DNA of 64,000 nucleotides from assembly GCF_902167145.1 (NCBI RefSeq), contig NC_050096.1:266498622-266562621 (forward strand), in the 5' to 3' direction. The notes under the pieces were generated by a model. That model saw only the letters and a list, made by a program, of their open reading frames with translations, had not been told where the DNA came from and did no database searches. Positions 43,788 through 55,576 of the stretch are shown here, one piece after another. The DNA is from Zea mays (Eukaryota > Streptophyta > Magnoliopsida > Poales > Poaceae). The translations under genes and the position numbers were made by a program. Position 1 is the stretch's first letter; each line of letters begins with the position of its first letter.

Positions 43788-46670
43788 ACTTGGCGTAGCA
43801 TGGCCTCCCCAGCACTGCGTGGTAGGTTCCTCGGAACCCGACCACCTCGAATGTGAGGGTTTCCCTTCTGAAGTTGGAGGGAGTCCCGAAGCAGACGGGC
43901 AGATCGAGTTGTCCGAGGGGTTGGACGCGTTTCCCGGGGATGATCCCGTGAAAAGGCGCCGCACCGGCCCGGACCGAGGATAGATCGATCTGCAGGAGCC
44001 CGAGGGTCTCGGCGTAGATGATGTTGAGGCTGCTGCCTCCGTCCATGAGGACCTTGGTGAGCCTGACGTTGCCGATGACGGGGTCGACAACGAGCGGATA
44101 TTTCCCCGGGCTCGGCACGCGGTCGGGGTGATCGCCCTGGTCGAAGGTGATGGGCTTGTCGGACCAGTCTAGGTAGACTGTCACCGCCACCTTTATCGAG
44201 CAGACCTCCCGACGCTCTTGCTTGCGGTGCCGAGCCGAGGCGTTCGCCACTTGCCCACCGTAGATCATGAAGCAGTCACGGACCTCGGGGAACTCCTCTG
44301 CCTTGTGATCTTCCTTTTTGTCGTCGTCGTTGCGGGCCCTACCACCCTCCGTAGGTGGCCCGGCCTTGTGAAAGTGGCGCCGAAGCATGACGCACTCCTC
44401 AAGGGTGTGCTTGACGGGTCCCTGATGATAGGGGCACGACTCCTTGAGCATCTTGTCGAAGAGATTGGCGCCTCTGGGAGGTTTCCGAGGGTTCTTGTAC
44501 TCAGCGGCGACGACAAGGTCCGCGTCGGCGGCGTCGTGTTTCGCTTGCGACTTCTTCTTGCCTTTCTTCTTGGTGCCGCGCTGAGTGGACGCCTCGGGAA
44601 CATCTTCCGGCTGGCGGCCCTGGGGCTGCTTGTCCTTCCGGAAGATGGCCTCAACCGCCTCCTGGCCAGAGGCGAACTTGGTGGCGATGACCATCAGCTC
44701 GCTCGCCCTGGTGGGGTCTTGCGACCAAGCTTGCTCACCAGGTCGTGGCAGGTGGTGCCAGCGAGGAACACGCCGATGACATCCGAATCGGTGACGTTGG
44801 GCAGCTCGGTGCGCTGCTTCGAGAATCGCCGGATGTAGTCCCGGAGAGACTCTCCCGGCTGCTGGCGGCAGCTTCGGAGATCCCAGGAGTTCCCAGGGCG
44901 CACGTACATGCCCTGGAAGTTGCCGGCGAAGGCTTGGACCAGGTCGTCCCAGTTGGAGATCTACCCCGGAGGCAGATGCTCCAGCCAGGCTCGAGCGGTG
45001 TCGGAGAGGAACAGGGGGAGGTTGCGAATGATGAGGTTGTCATCATTCGTTCCACCCAGCTGGCAGGCTAGTCGGTAGTCCACGAGCCATAGTTCTGGCC
45101 TTGTCTCCCCCGAGTACTTTGTGATGGTAGTCGGGGTTCGGAACCGGGTCGGGAACGGCGCTCGTCGTATGGCTCGACTGAAAGCCTGTGGACCGGGTGG
45201 TTCGGGCGAGGGACTCCGATCCTCCCCGCTGTTGTAGCGTCCCCCACGCCTGGGGTGGTAGCCTCGGCGCACCCTCTCGTCGAGGTGGGCTCGATGGTTG
45301 TGGTGGTGGTGCTCGTTGCCGAGGCGACCTGGGGCCGCAGGCGCTGTGTTGCGCGTGCGCCCGGTGTGGACCGAGGCTTCCCGCATGAATCGGGAAGTCG
45401 CGACGCGATGCTCCGAGGGGTATCCCTGCCTTCGGGAGGCAGAGCTTTCGGCCCATCGGACCACGGCATCCTCCAGGAGATTCTTGAGCTCTCCCCGGAT
45501 ACGCCGCCCTTTGGTGGTTGATAGTTCCGGCATTGCACGGAGAAGTATTGCTGCTGCAGCCAGGTTTTGGCCGACCCCACTGGAAGCCGGTGGCGGCCTT
45601 GCCCTGACGTCGTCGGCAATGCGGAGCTGGATGCCCTGGGGTAGATGACGCGCTTCTCCGGCCGGAGCTTGGTCTGCCCATTCCTGCCCGATGTTCCGGC
45701 GGAGCGGCTCAAGTGTTCCTGCTCCCTCGTCGAGCCTGGCCTACATCCCGCGGATTTGCTCGAGCTATGCGTCCTGACCCCCCGCAGGGACTGGGACCAC
45801 AGCTAGCTCCCGAAGGATGTCAACGCGAGGCGCGGGCCTAGGGGGATCACTGTTTTCCGGTATACCAAGATGGTTGCCTTTGTTGGGACCCCCTAGATCG
45901 ACGTGGAAACATTCACGACTTGGGCCGCAGTCTCCGTCGCCGAAGCTGCGGCTGCCGTCGGAACAATCGGAGAGGCAGTGGTCGCATGCGGTCATGAAGT
46001 CCCGCATGGCACTGGGGTTACCGAGCCCGGAGAAATCCCAACCAAAGTCGGGCTCGTCTTCTTCCTCGAAACCTGAGGGTCCATAGGTCGAGACGACCGT
46101 CAGCCGGTCCCAGGGTGACCGCATATGATACCCCGGAGGGTTGGTGCATGCCTCTATGAAGGCTTCCACCGAAGCGGGGTCGCTTGGTGGGTCGACGCTG
46201 AATCTAAAAGGCACGAGATGGGAATCGGTCGGTACCTCTTGGTCGACAGGCGGTGACGAAGTCGCGTCAGGGGCAGACTGCACCGTCGTCTCGGGTACGA
46301 GGGTGACGCCCAGCGAGTCCTTTGCGAGCGTGCTGGCGTCGTTCGTCCGCTTGGAGTTGGCGTGTTGCGGGGAAACGACGCTCGTCTTCGTCTCAGACGC
46401 GAGGTCGACGCCCGACGTGTCCCCCGTTGGGGCGCCGACGCCGTCGACTCGCTCGATAGCCAACGAGGTGCCGCCTCCTGCTTGGCCACGACTGCCCCGC
46501 CTCCTCCTCCGTCGGCGGGGGAGGTGACGGGACAAACTCGGATGTTGTTCTTCCGCCACGTGGGGAAGACGTCGTTGATTCCGCCGCCAGCGGGCGGGCT
46601 GTCGGCCGCCATTGTCGCTGTCGCGCGGCGGAGGAAGGAGTATCATGTCGTAGCTGCCGTCGAGGGACAT
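43788..46670 (-). pseudogene. Tat-lineage gag and protease, several stops and one frameshift
   Basis: The start is the minus-strand ATG at 46670 (MSLDGSYDMILLPPP), 123 bases after the 5' LTR. The first open block ends at a TAG (45765-45767). In the same frame follow a basic Arg-rich region (44961-45533), a TAG at 44961-44963, and the retrotrans_gag core (SDTARAWLEHLPPG, SLRDYIRRFSKQR). A one-base deletion near 44705 then shifts the frame into 43756-44694, which contains a KKKGKKK stretch, a CPYHQG...H...C zinc-binding-like motif and the protease with the active-site triplet in LMDGGSSLNI. Copia-2 cuts the reading at 43788 after the conserved YHAVLGRPCYAK. Nothing here could be translated as one protein. 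Confidence 0.9.
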
Positions 46671-46780
46671 GAACTCAAGACTCCCGAAACGGAGCACTGT
46701 TCCGGGTTGGAAAGGTTGCTGGAGACTACCTATCTGGAGCTTGATGGGAAGCTGTTCGTCAACACGCAGCAGGCCCCTAC

Positions 46781-46793
46781 CTGGCGCGCCAAC
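46781..46793 (-). other. Primer-binding region of the Tat-lineage element
   Basis: The minus strand reads GTTGGCGCGCCAG directly after the 5' LTR and continues GTAGGGGCC. A TGGCGC...-type site is usual in grass Ty3 elements; I did not assign the tRNA. Confidence 0.7.
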
Positions 46794-47074
46794 TGTCGGC
46801 GTTTCGACCCCGGGGGGTCCCTGTACCGACGAGTAAATTGTCGCCGCGTGTCCCAGCCCGGATGGGTCGGCGCGAGACGGAGCACGAAGGAGGGAAAAAA
46901 GGAGGGAGACAGGCAAAAGGGGAAACCCGCGGCCTTCGTGTTGTCCTGCGCCCAGGTCGGGTGCGCTTGTAGTAGGGGGTTACAAGCGCCCGCGTGGGAG
47001 AGAGCGAGGGACTTTGCGCGTCGTCCCGTCCTCCCGCGCGGCCAACCTTCTCGTAAGAGAGCCCTGGACCTTCC

Positions 47075-47081
47075 TTTTATA
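47075..47081 (-). promoter_or_regulatory. TATA box of the Tat-lineage 5' LTR
   Basis: The minus strand reads GCCTATAAAAGGAAGG. The identical box is in the 3' LTR at 5386-5392. Confidence 0.7.
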
Positions 47082-47576
47082 GGCGTAAGGAGAGGGTCCA
47101 GGTGTACAATGGGGGGTGTAGCAGTGTGCTAACGTGTCTAGCAGAGAGTAGCTAGCGCCCTAAGTACATGTCGTCGTGGTAGCCGGAGAGGTCTTGGCAC
47201 CCTATTCATGTGATGTCGTGGCCGTCGGAGGAGCGCTGGAGCCTTGCGGAAGGACAACTATCGGGGCTGTCGAGTCCTTGCTGACGTCTCCTTGCTTCCG
47301 TAAGGGGATGAGAGCCGCCGTCGTCATGGAGCACGCGGGGCGCCATCATTATTTGTTTACCGGGGCGAGCCAAATGGGACGCCGGTCTTGTTCCCCGTAG
47401 CCTGAGCTAGCTAGGGGTAGGGTAATGATGGCCCCTCTTGTGACGTGGTCGGTCCGAGCCCTAGGTCGGGCGAGATGGAGGCTCTTCCGAGGTCGAGGTC
47501 GAGTCTGTCTTCCGAGGTCGAGGTCGAGTCCGAGCCCCGGGTCGGGCGAGGCGGAGACCGTCGTCCGAGGCCAAGG

Positions 47577-47900
47577 CTGGGTCCGAGCCCTGGGGTCGGG
47601 CGAGGCGGAGTTCGTCGTGTTCCGGGGTCGAGGCCGAGTCCGAGCCCTAGGGTCGGGCGAGGCAGAGTTCGTCGTCTTCCGGGGCCAAGGCCGAGTCCGA
47701 GCCCTGGGGTCGGGCGAGGCGGAGTTCGTCGTCTTCCGGAGCCGAGGCCGAGTCCGAGCCCTGGGGTCGGGCGAGGCGGAGTTCGTCGTCTTCCGGGGCC
47801 GAGGCCGAGTCCGAGCCCTGGGGTTGGGCGAGGCGGAGTTCGTCGTCTTCCGGGGCCGAGGCCGAGTCCGAGCCCTGGGGTCGGGCGAGACGGAGTTTTC
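47577..47900 (-). repeat. 57-bp tandem array in the 5' LTR
   Basis: It is equivalent to 5889-6212, with the same unit number and register. The copies differ from the other LTR only by scattered substitutions. Confidence 0.9.
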
Positions 47901-48396
47901 TATGGCGCCTGAAGCCGGACTTGGCTGCTGTCAGCCTCACTCTGTCGAGTGGCACAGCAGTCGGAGCGACGCAGGCGGCGCTGTCTTCTTGTCAGGCCGG
48001 TCAGTGGAGCGGCGAAGTGACTGCGGTCACTTCGGCTCTGTCGACTGAAGGGCGCGCGTCAGGATAAGGTGTGAGGCGATCCTCGCATTAAATGCTCCTG
48101 CGATACTGTCGGTCGGTGTGGCGATCTGGCCAAGGTTGCTTCTCGGCGAAGACTGGGCCTCGGGCGAGCCGAAGGTGTGTCCGTTGCTTGAGGGGGCCCT
48201 CGGGCGAGACGTGAATCCTCCGGGGTCGGCTGCCCTTGCCCGAGGCTGGGCTCGGGCGAGGCGAGATCGTGTCCCTTGAGTGGACCGAGCCTTGACTTAA
48301 TCGCACCCATCAGGCCTTTTCAGCTGTGCTGATGGGGGTTACTAGCTGAGATTAGGAGTCTTGGGGGTACCCCTAATTATGGTCCCCGACACCATC

Positions 48397-49850
48397 CATA
48401 AGGATGTCAAATAGTTAAATTTCCCTTTAAAAACATATTATCATTTATTTTGGAAAGGTGCCTTCATTGGTGCAAAGGTGTCGAGTGTCGACCGAGGATG
48501 TTCATCTAGTTAGTCTCTCACCGCTTTCAACCTTTCATGTGTACTCAACATCTTCTAAAACGATTGGCGGCTATATTCTTTTCACGGTGAAGCTATGAGA
48601 AATATGTGTATACTTGAATGACTTTAGGGATGAGCTCTACTCTAACTTAAGTTAGAGGAAATTGAGTCGCTGACTTTAGAGAGATCATAGTGAGACATAT
48701 TTACCGTCTGCAAAAAGTTTGAATCATCCAAAGCATTTCTAGTCTGAAATTAGCAATGCACTATGGCATGTGTGCATTGGTTCCCCACTTAAAAGTACAT
48801 ATACTAAGAAATTGTCTAAACCAGAGCATTCAGCAGAGAGGCTACATCGTCTTGTCGAATTTCAGTAGAGAGGCTATACCATTAAGGGCTAGTTCGAAAT
48901 CTCCGTTATTTTTTAGGTAGCCATCCCTAAGAAATGTTATTTTAATAAAATGTTTAATTATTTATGTGAGATTTTTTCTATTTAAGTTTGTCTCTTGCTG
49001 GCGGAGGCCGGAGAGTATGGCCGGCGTCGCTCGCTGGTCCCAGCTTCCCTAAAGTCACCGATGCAGCCTCATCGTCTCATCCCATCTCATCGGTTTGCGT
49101 GGTGTGGCCCGGCCCACTCAAATCGTCCACTGCCCAGAGCTGAGAGCCCGGCCGGCCTCGTCGGTTTGGGCCTCTCCGGCACTTTTCCCGGCGTTTCGCG
49201 GCCGAGCTCGGTGCTCACTGTCCGTGACTTCCTCCTATGTCGTGTTGGTGCTCCGTGACTTTTTATGTCCATCACATGCACACTGAGGCTGGAAAAAGCT
49301 CTGCCGTTTTTTTTTGTCTTTCTTTTACGAGGGCAAAGCTCTGCCGCTAATAATGCTAGTCTGGCGAATAATCCTAGCACCAAAAGCATGCGCCGTCCAT
49401 CCATTCCGTTTCATCGATGGACGCTGGACTGGCTCCTGCCCTGCTAATGATGATGGCGCCCGTGTCGTCGCTGGCCCGCCGCTAATGACCTGTTTGACCA
49501 CCATGGCCAGGTGAAAGCACACCATCGGCCCGCTGTCCGCAGACAGGTGGACCCAGGGCGCCCCTTACCCGTCCAGAGTGAAAGAAAGCCTGCCTACGCC
49601 ACGCTATGCTACACCTACACCTGGCCTGGGCGGGTGCTCCACGGCGGCTGCCACTGGATATACGCGCACGGCACACGGAAGAATTCTTTTGTTTGCAAGA
49701 GGAGGTGGAACAGGCCAAGACCAACACATCTACCACCCAGTTTCACTTGCGGTTGGGCCCGGTGCAGACGACCTTGCGGCTTGTGGGGCCCGTCCAAGGT
49801 GGAGAAAAAGGCAACCCGTGGCGTCCCCTACCCACCCACCCACCCACCCC
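48397..49850. other. Non-coding DNA between the nest and the SPX-RING gene
   Basis: The first kilobase is AT-rich with no coding signal. From about 49000 the sequence becomes GC-rich and promoter-like ahead of the SPX-RING gene. A short CCCA repeat at about 49830-49850 is the only repeat seen. No clear TATA box was found. Confidence 0.5.
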
Positions 49851-52151
49851 TTTTAATTGCTTCGCAAGCCGCAACGGAACGGAACCAAGAGAAGGCGGCC
49901 ACAGCCAGACTAGCAGATAGAGAGGCGGAGCCGCGGAGGCCAGCATATCTCCCTCGTTTTGGTTTGCGCCCAAGCAAGCGCGTCACGCGAGCACCGCCGC
50001 TGCCGCCGTTCACTTTCCCCCTGAACACCAGCCGCCGCCGCCGCCGCCGCCGTCGCCGCCGCATGCACGCACGCTGCCTCTGCACGAGCGGCAAGCGGCG
50101 ATCCGGCGATCCTCGTCGATCCCCGCCCTAACGCGCTGCGGTGGTCCGTGCAGGTAACTACGCCATCCCGTGCGCAGTCGCCGCCGCTGCGGGAACCGCA
50201 ATGGCTTCTCCGGCCACGTCCGATTCTATTTCCTTCTCTCACGCAGTCACGCGCCGTGCATGTTTTTTTTTGTCGGCGCGGTCGCCGTGAGCCCGTGATC
50301 GTTTACACGGTTCAGAGGACTTTCTGTGCGCCAGCTCAGCTCAGATAGACGAGATTTGGGGATTTGGTCCGAGCGAACATGAACTCTTTCTTGTTCCCGA
50401 TTCCAAGCTAGCCCCCGGCGTACGGGGCCAGGGCGGCCGGGAGAGTTTCAAACCTCTCCTGTCCCTTCGTCCTCGATCAACCGATTCGATTCTTTATATA
50501 GGAATGTAAATGCACTTAGCTGGGCCACGTCATGTCTTTGTTGTCGTTCCTTTTCCGTTTGTCTGCATGCTCTTCTCCTCCCTCCCTATCATGTTTCCTT
50601 CCTCGGATCAACCAACCAACTCAGTTGCAACGTCGTCAACAATATTCTATACTGGGCGTTTTCTTCTTTGCCGGGCTTTATATCACTCAATATATACGTG
50701 CCTTTAAATTTAAGCCGCGCGCGCGAACTTTGAGCAAACTCTAGTGCTCTATCCTGTTACCGTAAATATTTGCCTCAGCCATGTTCTCATCCACAGATCC
50801 ACTGGTTGGTCATTGCACGTCATATTTTTACATTCAAAAGTTTTTTTATTGGTTACCAAGCAATTCCATTTGTTTTTTTCCTGAAACAACTGTCAATATG
50901 TTTATGCAATATGACAAACTATGAGGAAATTCCAAAATACTACATTCAGTTAGCTTGAGTGTTACGTTTCTGGTGCAATGATGTTGACGTTCTCGCACAA
51001 GTTGGCACTGATGTTATTTATATTATACCCTAGGATCGATAAGATCAAATCTTTTCCTTTTAATTAAGGTTCAAAAGTCAGCACCTGCATTGTTCTGCAC
51101 GATTATAATATTGGTCCATTTGGTGCAGAAGCCAATATGTTCTTTTCTTTTTGAAATTTCTGCGTATGCAGTTGCAGTCGTACAGAGAAAGTTGAATTCA
51201 CATAGTTTAAATTACGAAAATATATAGAACATATTATTATAACCTTATAAAATTAAAATAATCATAGCAGCACAAACTGTGACTGATGAAAGATCAATAG
51301 GTAGGATTACTATACCGGGCAATGATGTTTGTAGCTACTGGCTAGCTAACATGCAGCAAGAGTTATAATTCCACATTCTCTATTACATTTTCTAGATACC
51401 AATTTTACATGTTTATGGTCCATAAAAAGGATATAGGACTATAGCTAAATCAGTTCTCTTAGGCCTTGTTTGGAAACAACCTAGTTTTTAATAATTCGGT
51501 TTCTGTCTCTAGTTTCTAGAAACTGGTTTATAAAAAAACCGGTTCATGGTGTTTGAAACCACCTCGGTTTTTATAAACTAATTTTAGCTAGGGGAGACTA
51601 TCTTCTTGGTTTTAAGAAACCAGAAATCTAGTTTCTATAAATTGGAACATAAACGGGTATGTTTGGAACCACCACATTTTTCATAAACCATTTTCTTAAA
51701 AACTGGGTGGTTCCAAACAAGCCCTTAGTCCTTTACTCCTTCCACTGTGTATTAGTATTACTATTTCATTTAATCTTCTTTTTTATCCATTACAGTTTAG
51801 ATTCTATGCCATGTATTCTTTTGCAGAATACAGTTATCTGTGTCAGTTAAGTCATGCATGCGAAGCTAATTTTGATCGAAATTAAATTATTCCCAAAGAA
51901 AATGGATTTGTATGTTAAAACATATTTCGTCCCGTGAATTTTTGGTTGCGCAATGACAGATTATAAATTGCAGCTGAAAATATCCCTTGATCAATCTTGA
52001 ACATAATGCTGTGACCAATATACCCATCAGATGTCATAGTGCATGGAGTGTCTGCTGATTTATTTCGTTGTCAAAATTCACAATGGAGTGCCTAACCTCC
52101 TCAACGTTGTATGGCTATAGTTCATTATCATTTCTTTTTCCAGCAGACAAG
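49850..52151 (+). other. Probable 5'-UTR exon and 5'-UTR intron of the SPX-RING gene
   Basis: A GC-rich leader with a CCG-type microsatellite (50029-50062) ends at CAG|GTAACT (donor at 50154). A pyrimidine-rich acceptor TTTTTCCAG ends at 52143, eight bases before the start codon. The inferred intron is about 1990 bp and holds the MITE at 51462-51724. The transcript start is not visible. Long leader introns are common in this gene family, but the splice assignment is inference. Confidence 0.55.
51462..51724. mobile_element. 263-bp Tourist-like MITE in the 5'-UTR intron
   Basis: The termini are GGCCTTGTTTGGAAACAACC and the complement of GGGCTTGTTTGGAACCACCC, flanked by TTA on both sides (51459-51461 and 51725-51727). 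Inner segments with GTTT(G/C)AAACCACC-like and GGAACCACC words can pair as well. The TWA duplication and GG...CC ends point to Tourist/PIF-Harbinger. Confidence 0.88.
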
Positions 52152-54460
52152 ATGAAGTTCGGCGCCACATATGAGGAGTATCTCCGGGCAGAGCGGGACA
52201 AATTCCTAGGGCAATGCTCCCATGTAGAATACAAACGCCTCAAAAAGGTATTGAAGAAATGTAGAGTTGGTCGCTCACTGCAAGCAGATGGCACAAATGG
52301 TGATGAGCAGCAGGAGGGGAGAGACGAATCTTCAAACATTTGTGAATGCAACTCATGCACATGTATGCCCATATTCCACCATCGCAGACCAAGCTCCTCC
52401 ATCTTGATGCGTGTGTTTTGTGTTTATGATATGGAAGCAAAATAATGTGTTGTCACCATAGTTAAAAATCATTCTGTTTGCATTTTGACGTTTGGTTTGT
52501 TACTTTGAACCACATGTGATTATCTTATTACAATTTGCAACTCATGAACTTTTGAGGAAATAGTTATATTTTTATGATAAGAAATGGACTAATTTGGCAT
52601 CAACTTGATGACACAAGATTTAAAAACCAAAAAAAATAATATTACAACTGTCATTATTATCTTCCACGAAAGAATAGCAGTGATTTCATTTTGTACAATT
52701 GGGCCCCTTGCTTTAAAAATATTATTAGTTTCAGATGGGTGAGTATTCATGTCTGTTTGACCTAACTATGGACTAATCCTGGTCCCACCATATAAATTCA
52801 TAGCTGGAAATCTAGAACTAGATAGCCTAGCTAGAATTGTTTACTTAAGATCATGAACTTAACATTTTGCTACTCCTTTTTTCATCTTGTTATGCTTGTC
52901 TTACAATCTATACTGCTGTGATTTTAACTTTTAGTATCTTTCTTGTTCAGTGTGTGATGAGATGTTCTTTACAGAACTCAACAAGGAAGCATCAGAAATA
53001 GCAGGTTGTTTCAGATCTAGAGTACAACGTCTCCTCCATCTTCATGTTCCTTCAGGACTACAACGCTGTATATGGCGTTTTAGGCAGTGTTTCATAGATG
53101 ATCAGCAAATAATGGTTCAAGAAGGCAGAATGCTTCTCAATTATGTGACCATGAATGCTATTGCTATTCGCAAAATTCTCAAGAAATATGACAAGGTAAG
53201 TGTTGACCTCCTTATTGCCAGCAGACATATTGAATGTATCTTTGTGTATTTATATAGTTATAATCCTGCAGATACATGGTTCTGTGAGTGGCAGAGATTT
53301 CAAGAGCAAGATGCAAACTGAGCATATTGAACTGTTGCAGTCACCTTGGCTGATAGAGCTTGCTGCTTTCCATCTTAACTGCGATGATTCAGATGCTGAT
53401 GAACCTAGAGCTGGAGAGTTCTTCAAGAATGGATTCTTCAAGAATTTTTCCTGTGACCTGAGTGGAGCACAGCCACTACTAACAATGACCATTTCTGAAA
53501 CTCTGAAGTATGAGTACAGCCTAACTTGTCCAATTTGCTTGGTGAGATATTCTTTAACTTCTGTTTTCTTTGGCTCATAAATATCTAAAAGGATAGCCCT
53601 TGTTGGTAGGGAAGATTGCTGTGAAAACTTTGCATGTTGTCTCTGCAGGGTATTTTTTTTCTTTCTCCAGTTTGCTTGAATATATGTGAGCTGATTTTAA
53701 CATCCATTTGTGATGTTTTTTCCACTTGCAATGTGTACAGGACACTTTGTTCAACCCTTATGCGCTTAGCTGTGGGCATCTGTTCTGCAAAGCCTGTGCA
53801 TGTGGTGCTGCTTCTGTCTACATCTTCCAGGGTGTCAAGTCGGCACCTCCGGAGGCCAAGTGCCCTGTCTGCCGAGCGGTATGTGAGCAATCCTACTTGC
53901 TGCCAGAGATCATTCTTGTTCAGTCTCCTTGACCTCCTTGCTGTGGTGAAACGTGTCTTCTGTTTGTGACATGTTTTCTTTAACCGTATTTGCTACATCA
54001 CCCATAAACCGTCGAGGCGAAAATAGTTTCTTTTTTTCTTCTTAATATGCAAAGCCACCTAGTTTATCCTAGGTTGTTCTTGTTTTTTTAACACCACCCA
54101 TAAATCACCTTGGTGTTCATGCTACGTTCTAAACGATGTATTGTCCCATAAACACATGACAAAAGTTGTGTACGTACATTGTTTCAGCTAACATGGTGAT
54201 GATTTCGATCTACAGGTTGGTGTGTTTGATCGTGCTGTGCGTATGACTGAACTAGAATTGCTCCTCAAGAGAAGGTATTGGAATCTAACTTGCACCTCTT
54301 GTGAGACAGAATTATGTGTGCGCTAGAGCTGACTTGCATCTCTTGTTTAACCAGGGACAAAGATTACTTTCTGCAGAGACTGCGCGAAGAGCGAAGTGTG
54401 ATGGTGAAGCAGGCCAAAGAATACTGGGACTCACAGGCAATGCTATCGATGGGGATTTGA
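52152..54460 (+). CDS. SPX-RING E3 ubiquitin ligase, NLA/BAH1-like, 342 aa
   Basis: Six coding exons: 52152-52362, 52951-53195, 53272-53541, 53741-53878, 54216-54274 and 54355-54460. All introns are GT-AG and the frame is kept across every junction. Residues 1 to about 155 form an SPX domain ([11 protein letters not shown], the basic [12 protein letters not shown] helix and the RKILKKYDK helix). These lysine clusters bind inositol pyrophosphates in SPX proteins. Residues 238-286 form a C3HC4 RING: C238, C241, C253, H255, C258, C261, C283, C286. The C-terminus ends [15 protein letters not shown]. Family members ubiquitinate plasma-membrane phosphate (PHT1) and nitrate transporters and limit phosphate uptake and salicylate-linked responses. 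Length and exon layout fit rice BAH1-like proteins. The gene appears intact. Confidence 0.93.
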
Positions 54461-55279
54461 AAGCTACAATGTTCTTACCAGTTCAATTGTTGTGGCTAAT
54501 TACATCTGAAGGTTCTCTGGCTAATTACATATTTTAGTTCCTGGCAAGCGTCAATCAATTAAGTTAACTGCGCTCACATAACAGAAATTGACATAGCAGA
54601 AGCTGAGCCCATCGAAGAAGCAAACAAAATCAGTTGCATTCTATCATTCTCCGCCTGATTCAGATTTGGAAGAATCGAACGGATTTAACTAATTTCTTTG
54701 TTCCTTCCGTTCTACTACAAGCTTGAAATGACGAAACTCATATTGTATTTACATATCTACTGATTATTGGGTTATTTACCCTATTTACTGATTGTTGGTG
54801 TGTTATTTGCCTGTAAAAGTGAAGTCAAATGTTGTCCAGCTGCCCTGAACCTCTTAAGACCATCTCCAAAGTTCAACCCCCACCTCATATTCAGTGTACT
54901 ATGGCGACAACGGCTCCAACAGTTCCCTATAGTGCTCCTTGTCTAGGGCTAAAAAAAAGCTCGAGGCTCGCGAGCCGACTCGGACTCCCTCAGACTCAGA
55001 GAGGCTCATGAGCCTAAATGAATTTGAGCCATCCGAGCTGAAACAGCGAGCTAAGCCTAAACAAGTCTGATCCAGTCTAATGACACGGTGCTATATTGTT
55101 ACATTATTACGTTATTATGTTATTGATTTATTTTTATAGACACAATGCTATGTATAGTTTAGAATATGTTGTCAGATTATATATAATAAAAATATATAAT
55201 AAAATATACAATTTATGTTAATGAGACTTAGTGTGGTGACTCGCTAGTCCGAGCCAAGTCTAATCTCCGAAATCACAAT
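54461..55279. other. 3' flank of the SPX-RING gene and intergenic DNA
   Basis: The 3' UTR probably ends within the first few hundred bases; no canonical AATAAA was singled out. The rest is AT-rich, with a segment of GCTCGAGGCTCG-like words near 54957-55015. No gene is seen. Confidence 0.5.
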
Positions 55280-55506
55280 CGGTGTGATTGGTTGCCTGCG
55301 TTTACTTATCCAGACTCTCTAGATGCATCGACCAAAGTACCACTTTTGTTTGCTTACCTGTGCACGCAAGGCCAAGCCCTACAGCTACAGCGGAGGACAA
55401 AATGATCACCCCCGGTTGCATGCGTAGGTACGCAGCGAGCGTCCGCTTCCAACGAGCCAAGCTCGTACGAGGTAGGCCACACTCGTCTACCTAACCAATC
55501 ACACCG
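55280..55506. mobile_element. 227-bp inverted-repeat element (MITE-like)
   Basis: Perfect 14-bp terminal inverted repeats, CGGTGTGATTGGTT and AACCAATCACACCG, are flanked by AAT on both sides (55277-55279 and 55507-55509). The AAT duplication is atypical for Tourist (TWA), so the superfamily is left open. Confidence 0.7.
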
Positions 55507-55576
55507 AATGTAAATGAGTCGAACCGAACTTGACTTGTTGGGTCACCGAGCTTGGCTCTTTTCCAACCCTATGGTG

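Larger units (their letters stand above)
5106..48391 (-). mobile_element. Tat-lineage Ty3/gypsy retrotransposon, about 13.8 kb before nested insertions
   Basis: It is bounded by two 1598-bp LTRs (5106-6703 and 46794-48391) and flanked by the duplication CCATC (5101-5105 and 48392-48396). Genes read on the minus strand, so the 5' LTR is the right one. The order is primer site, gag, protease, RT, RNase H, archaeal-type second RNase H, integrase without a chromodomain, a 4-kb non-coding tail, polypurine tract and 3' LTR. The second RNase H and long repeat-rich 3' region are the marks of the Tat/Retand lineage (relatives of RIRE2, Grande and Cinful). The LTR start TGTCGGGGACC on the minus strand is a form common in maize and rice elements of this kind. 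Two Sireviruses (12391-21727 and 23658-43787) split pol. By eye the LTRs differ at about 40 positions (about 2.5%). No open gag-pol remains. Confidence 0.95.
46794..48391 (-). repeat. 5' LTR of the Tat-lineage Ty3 element
   Basis: 1598 bp, minus-strand start TGTCGGGGACC and end GCCGACA. It is followed on the plus strand by the duplication CCATC (48392-48396). The 57-bp array lies at about 47577-47900. Confidence 0.95.

Noticed and set aside
49850..52151. miR827 target site in the leader of the SPX-RING gene
   Set aside because: NLA-type genes can be miR827 targets, but I found no convincing complement; the closest string, TGTCTGCTGATTTATTT near 52048, matches only partly.
52068..52154. ATG at 52068 as start of the SPX-RING protein
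   Set aside because: It lies in another frame (relative to the MKFG start at 52152) and upstream of a good acceptor (52143); MKFG at the N-terminus is the SPX family signature.
53585..53890. Minus-strand 101-codon ORF in the SPX-RING gene
   Set aside because: It overlaps intron 3 and the RING exon in antisense and shows no domain.
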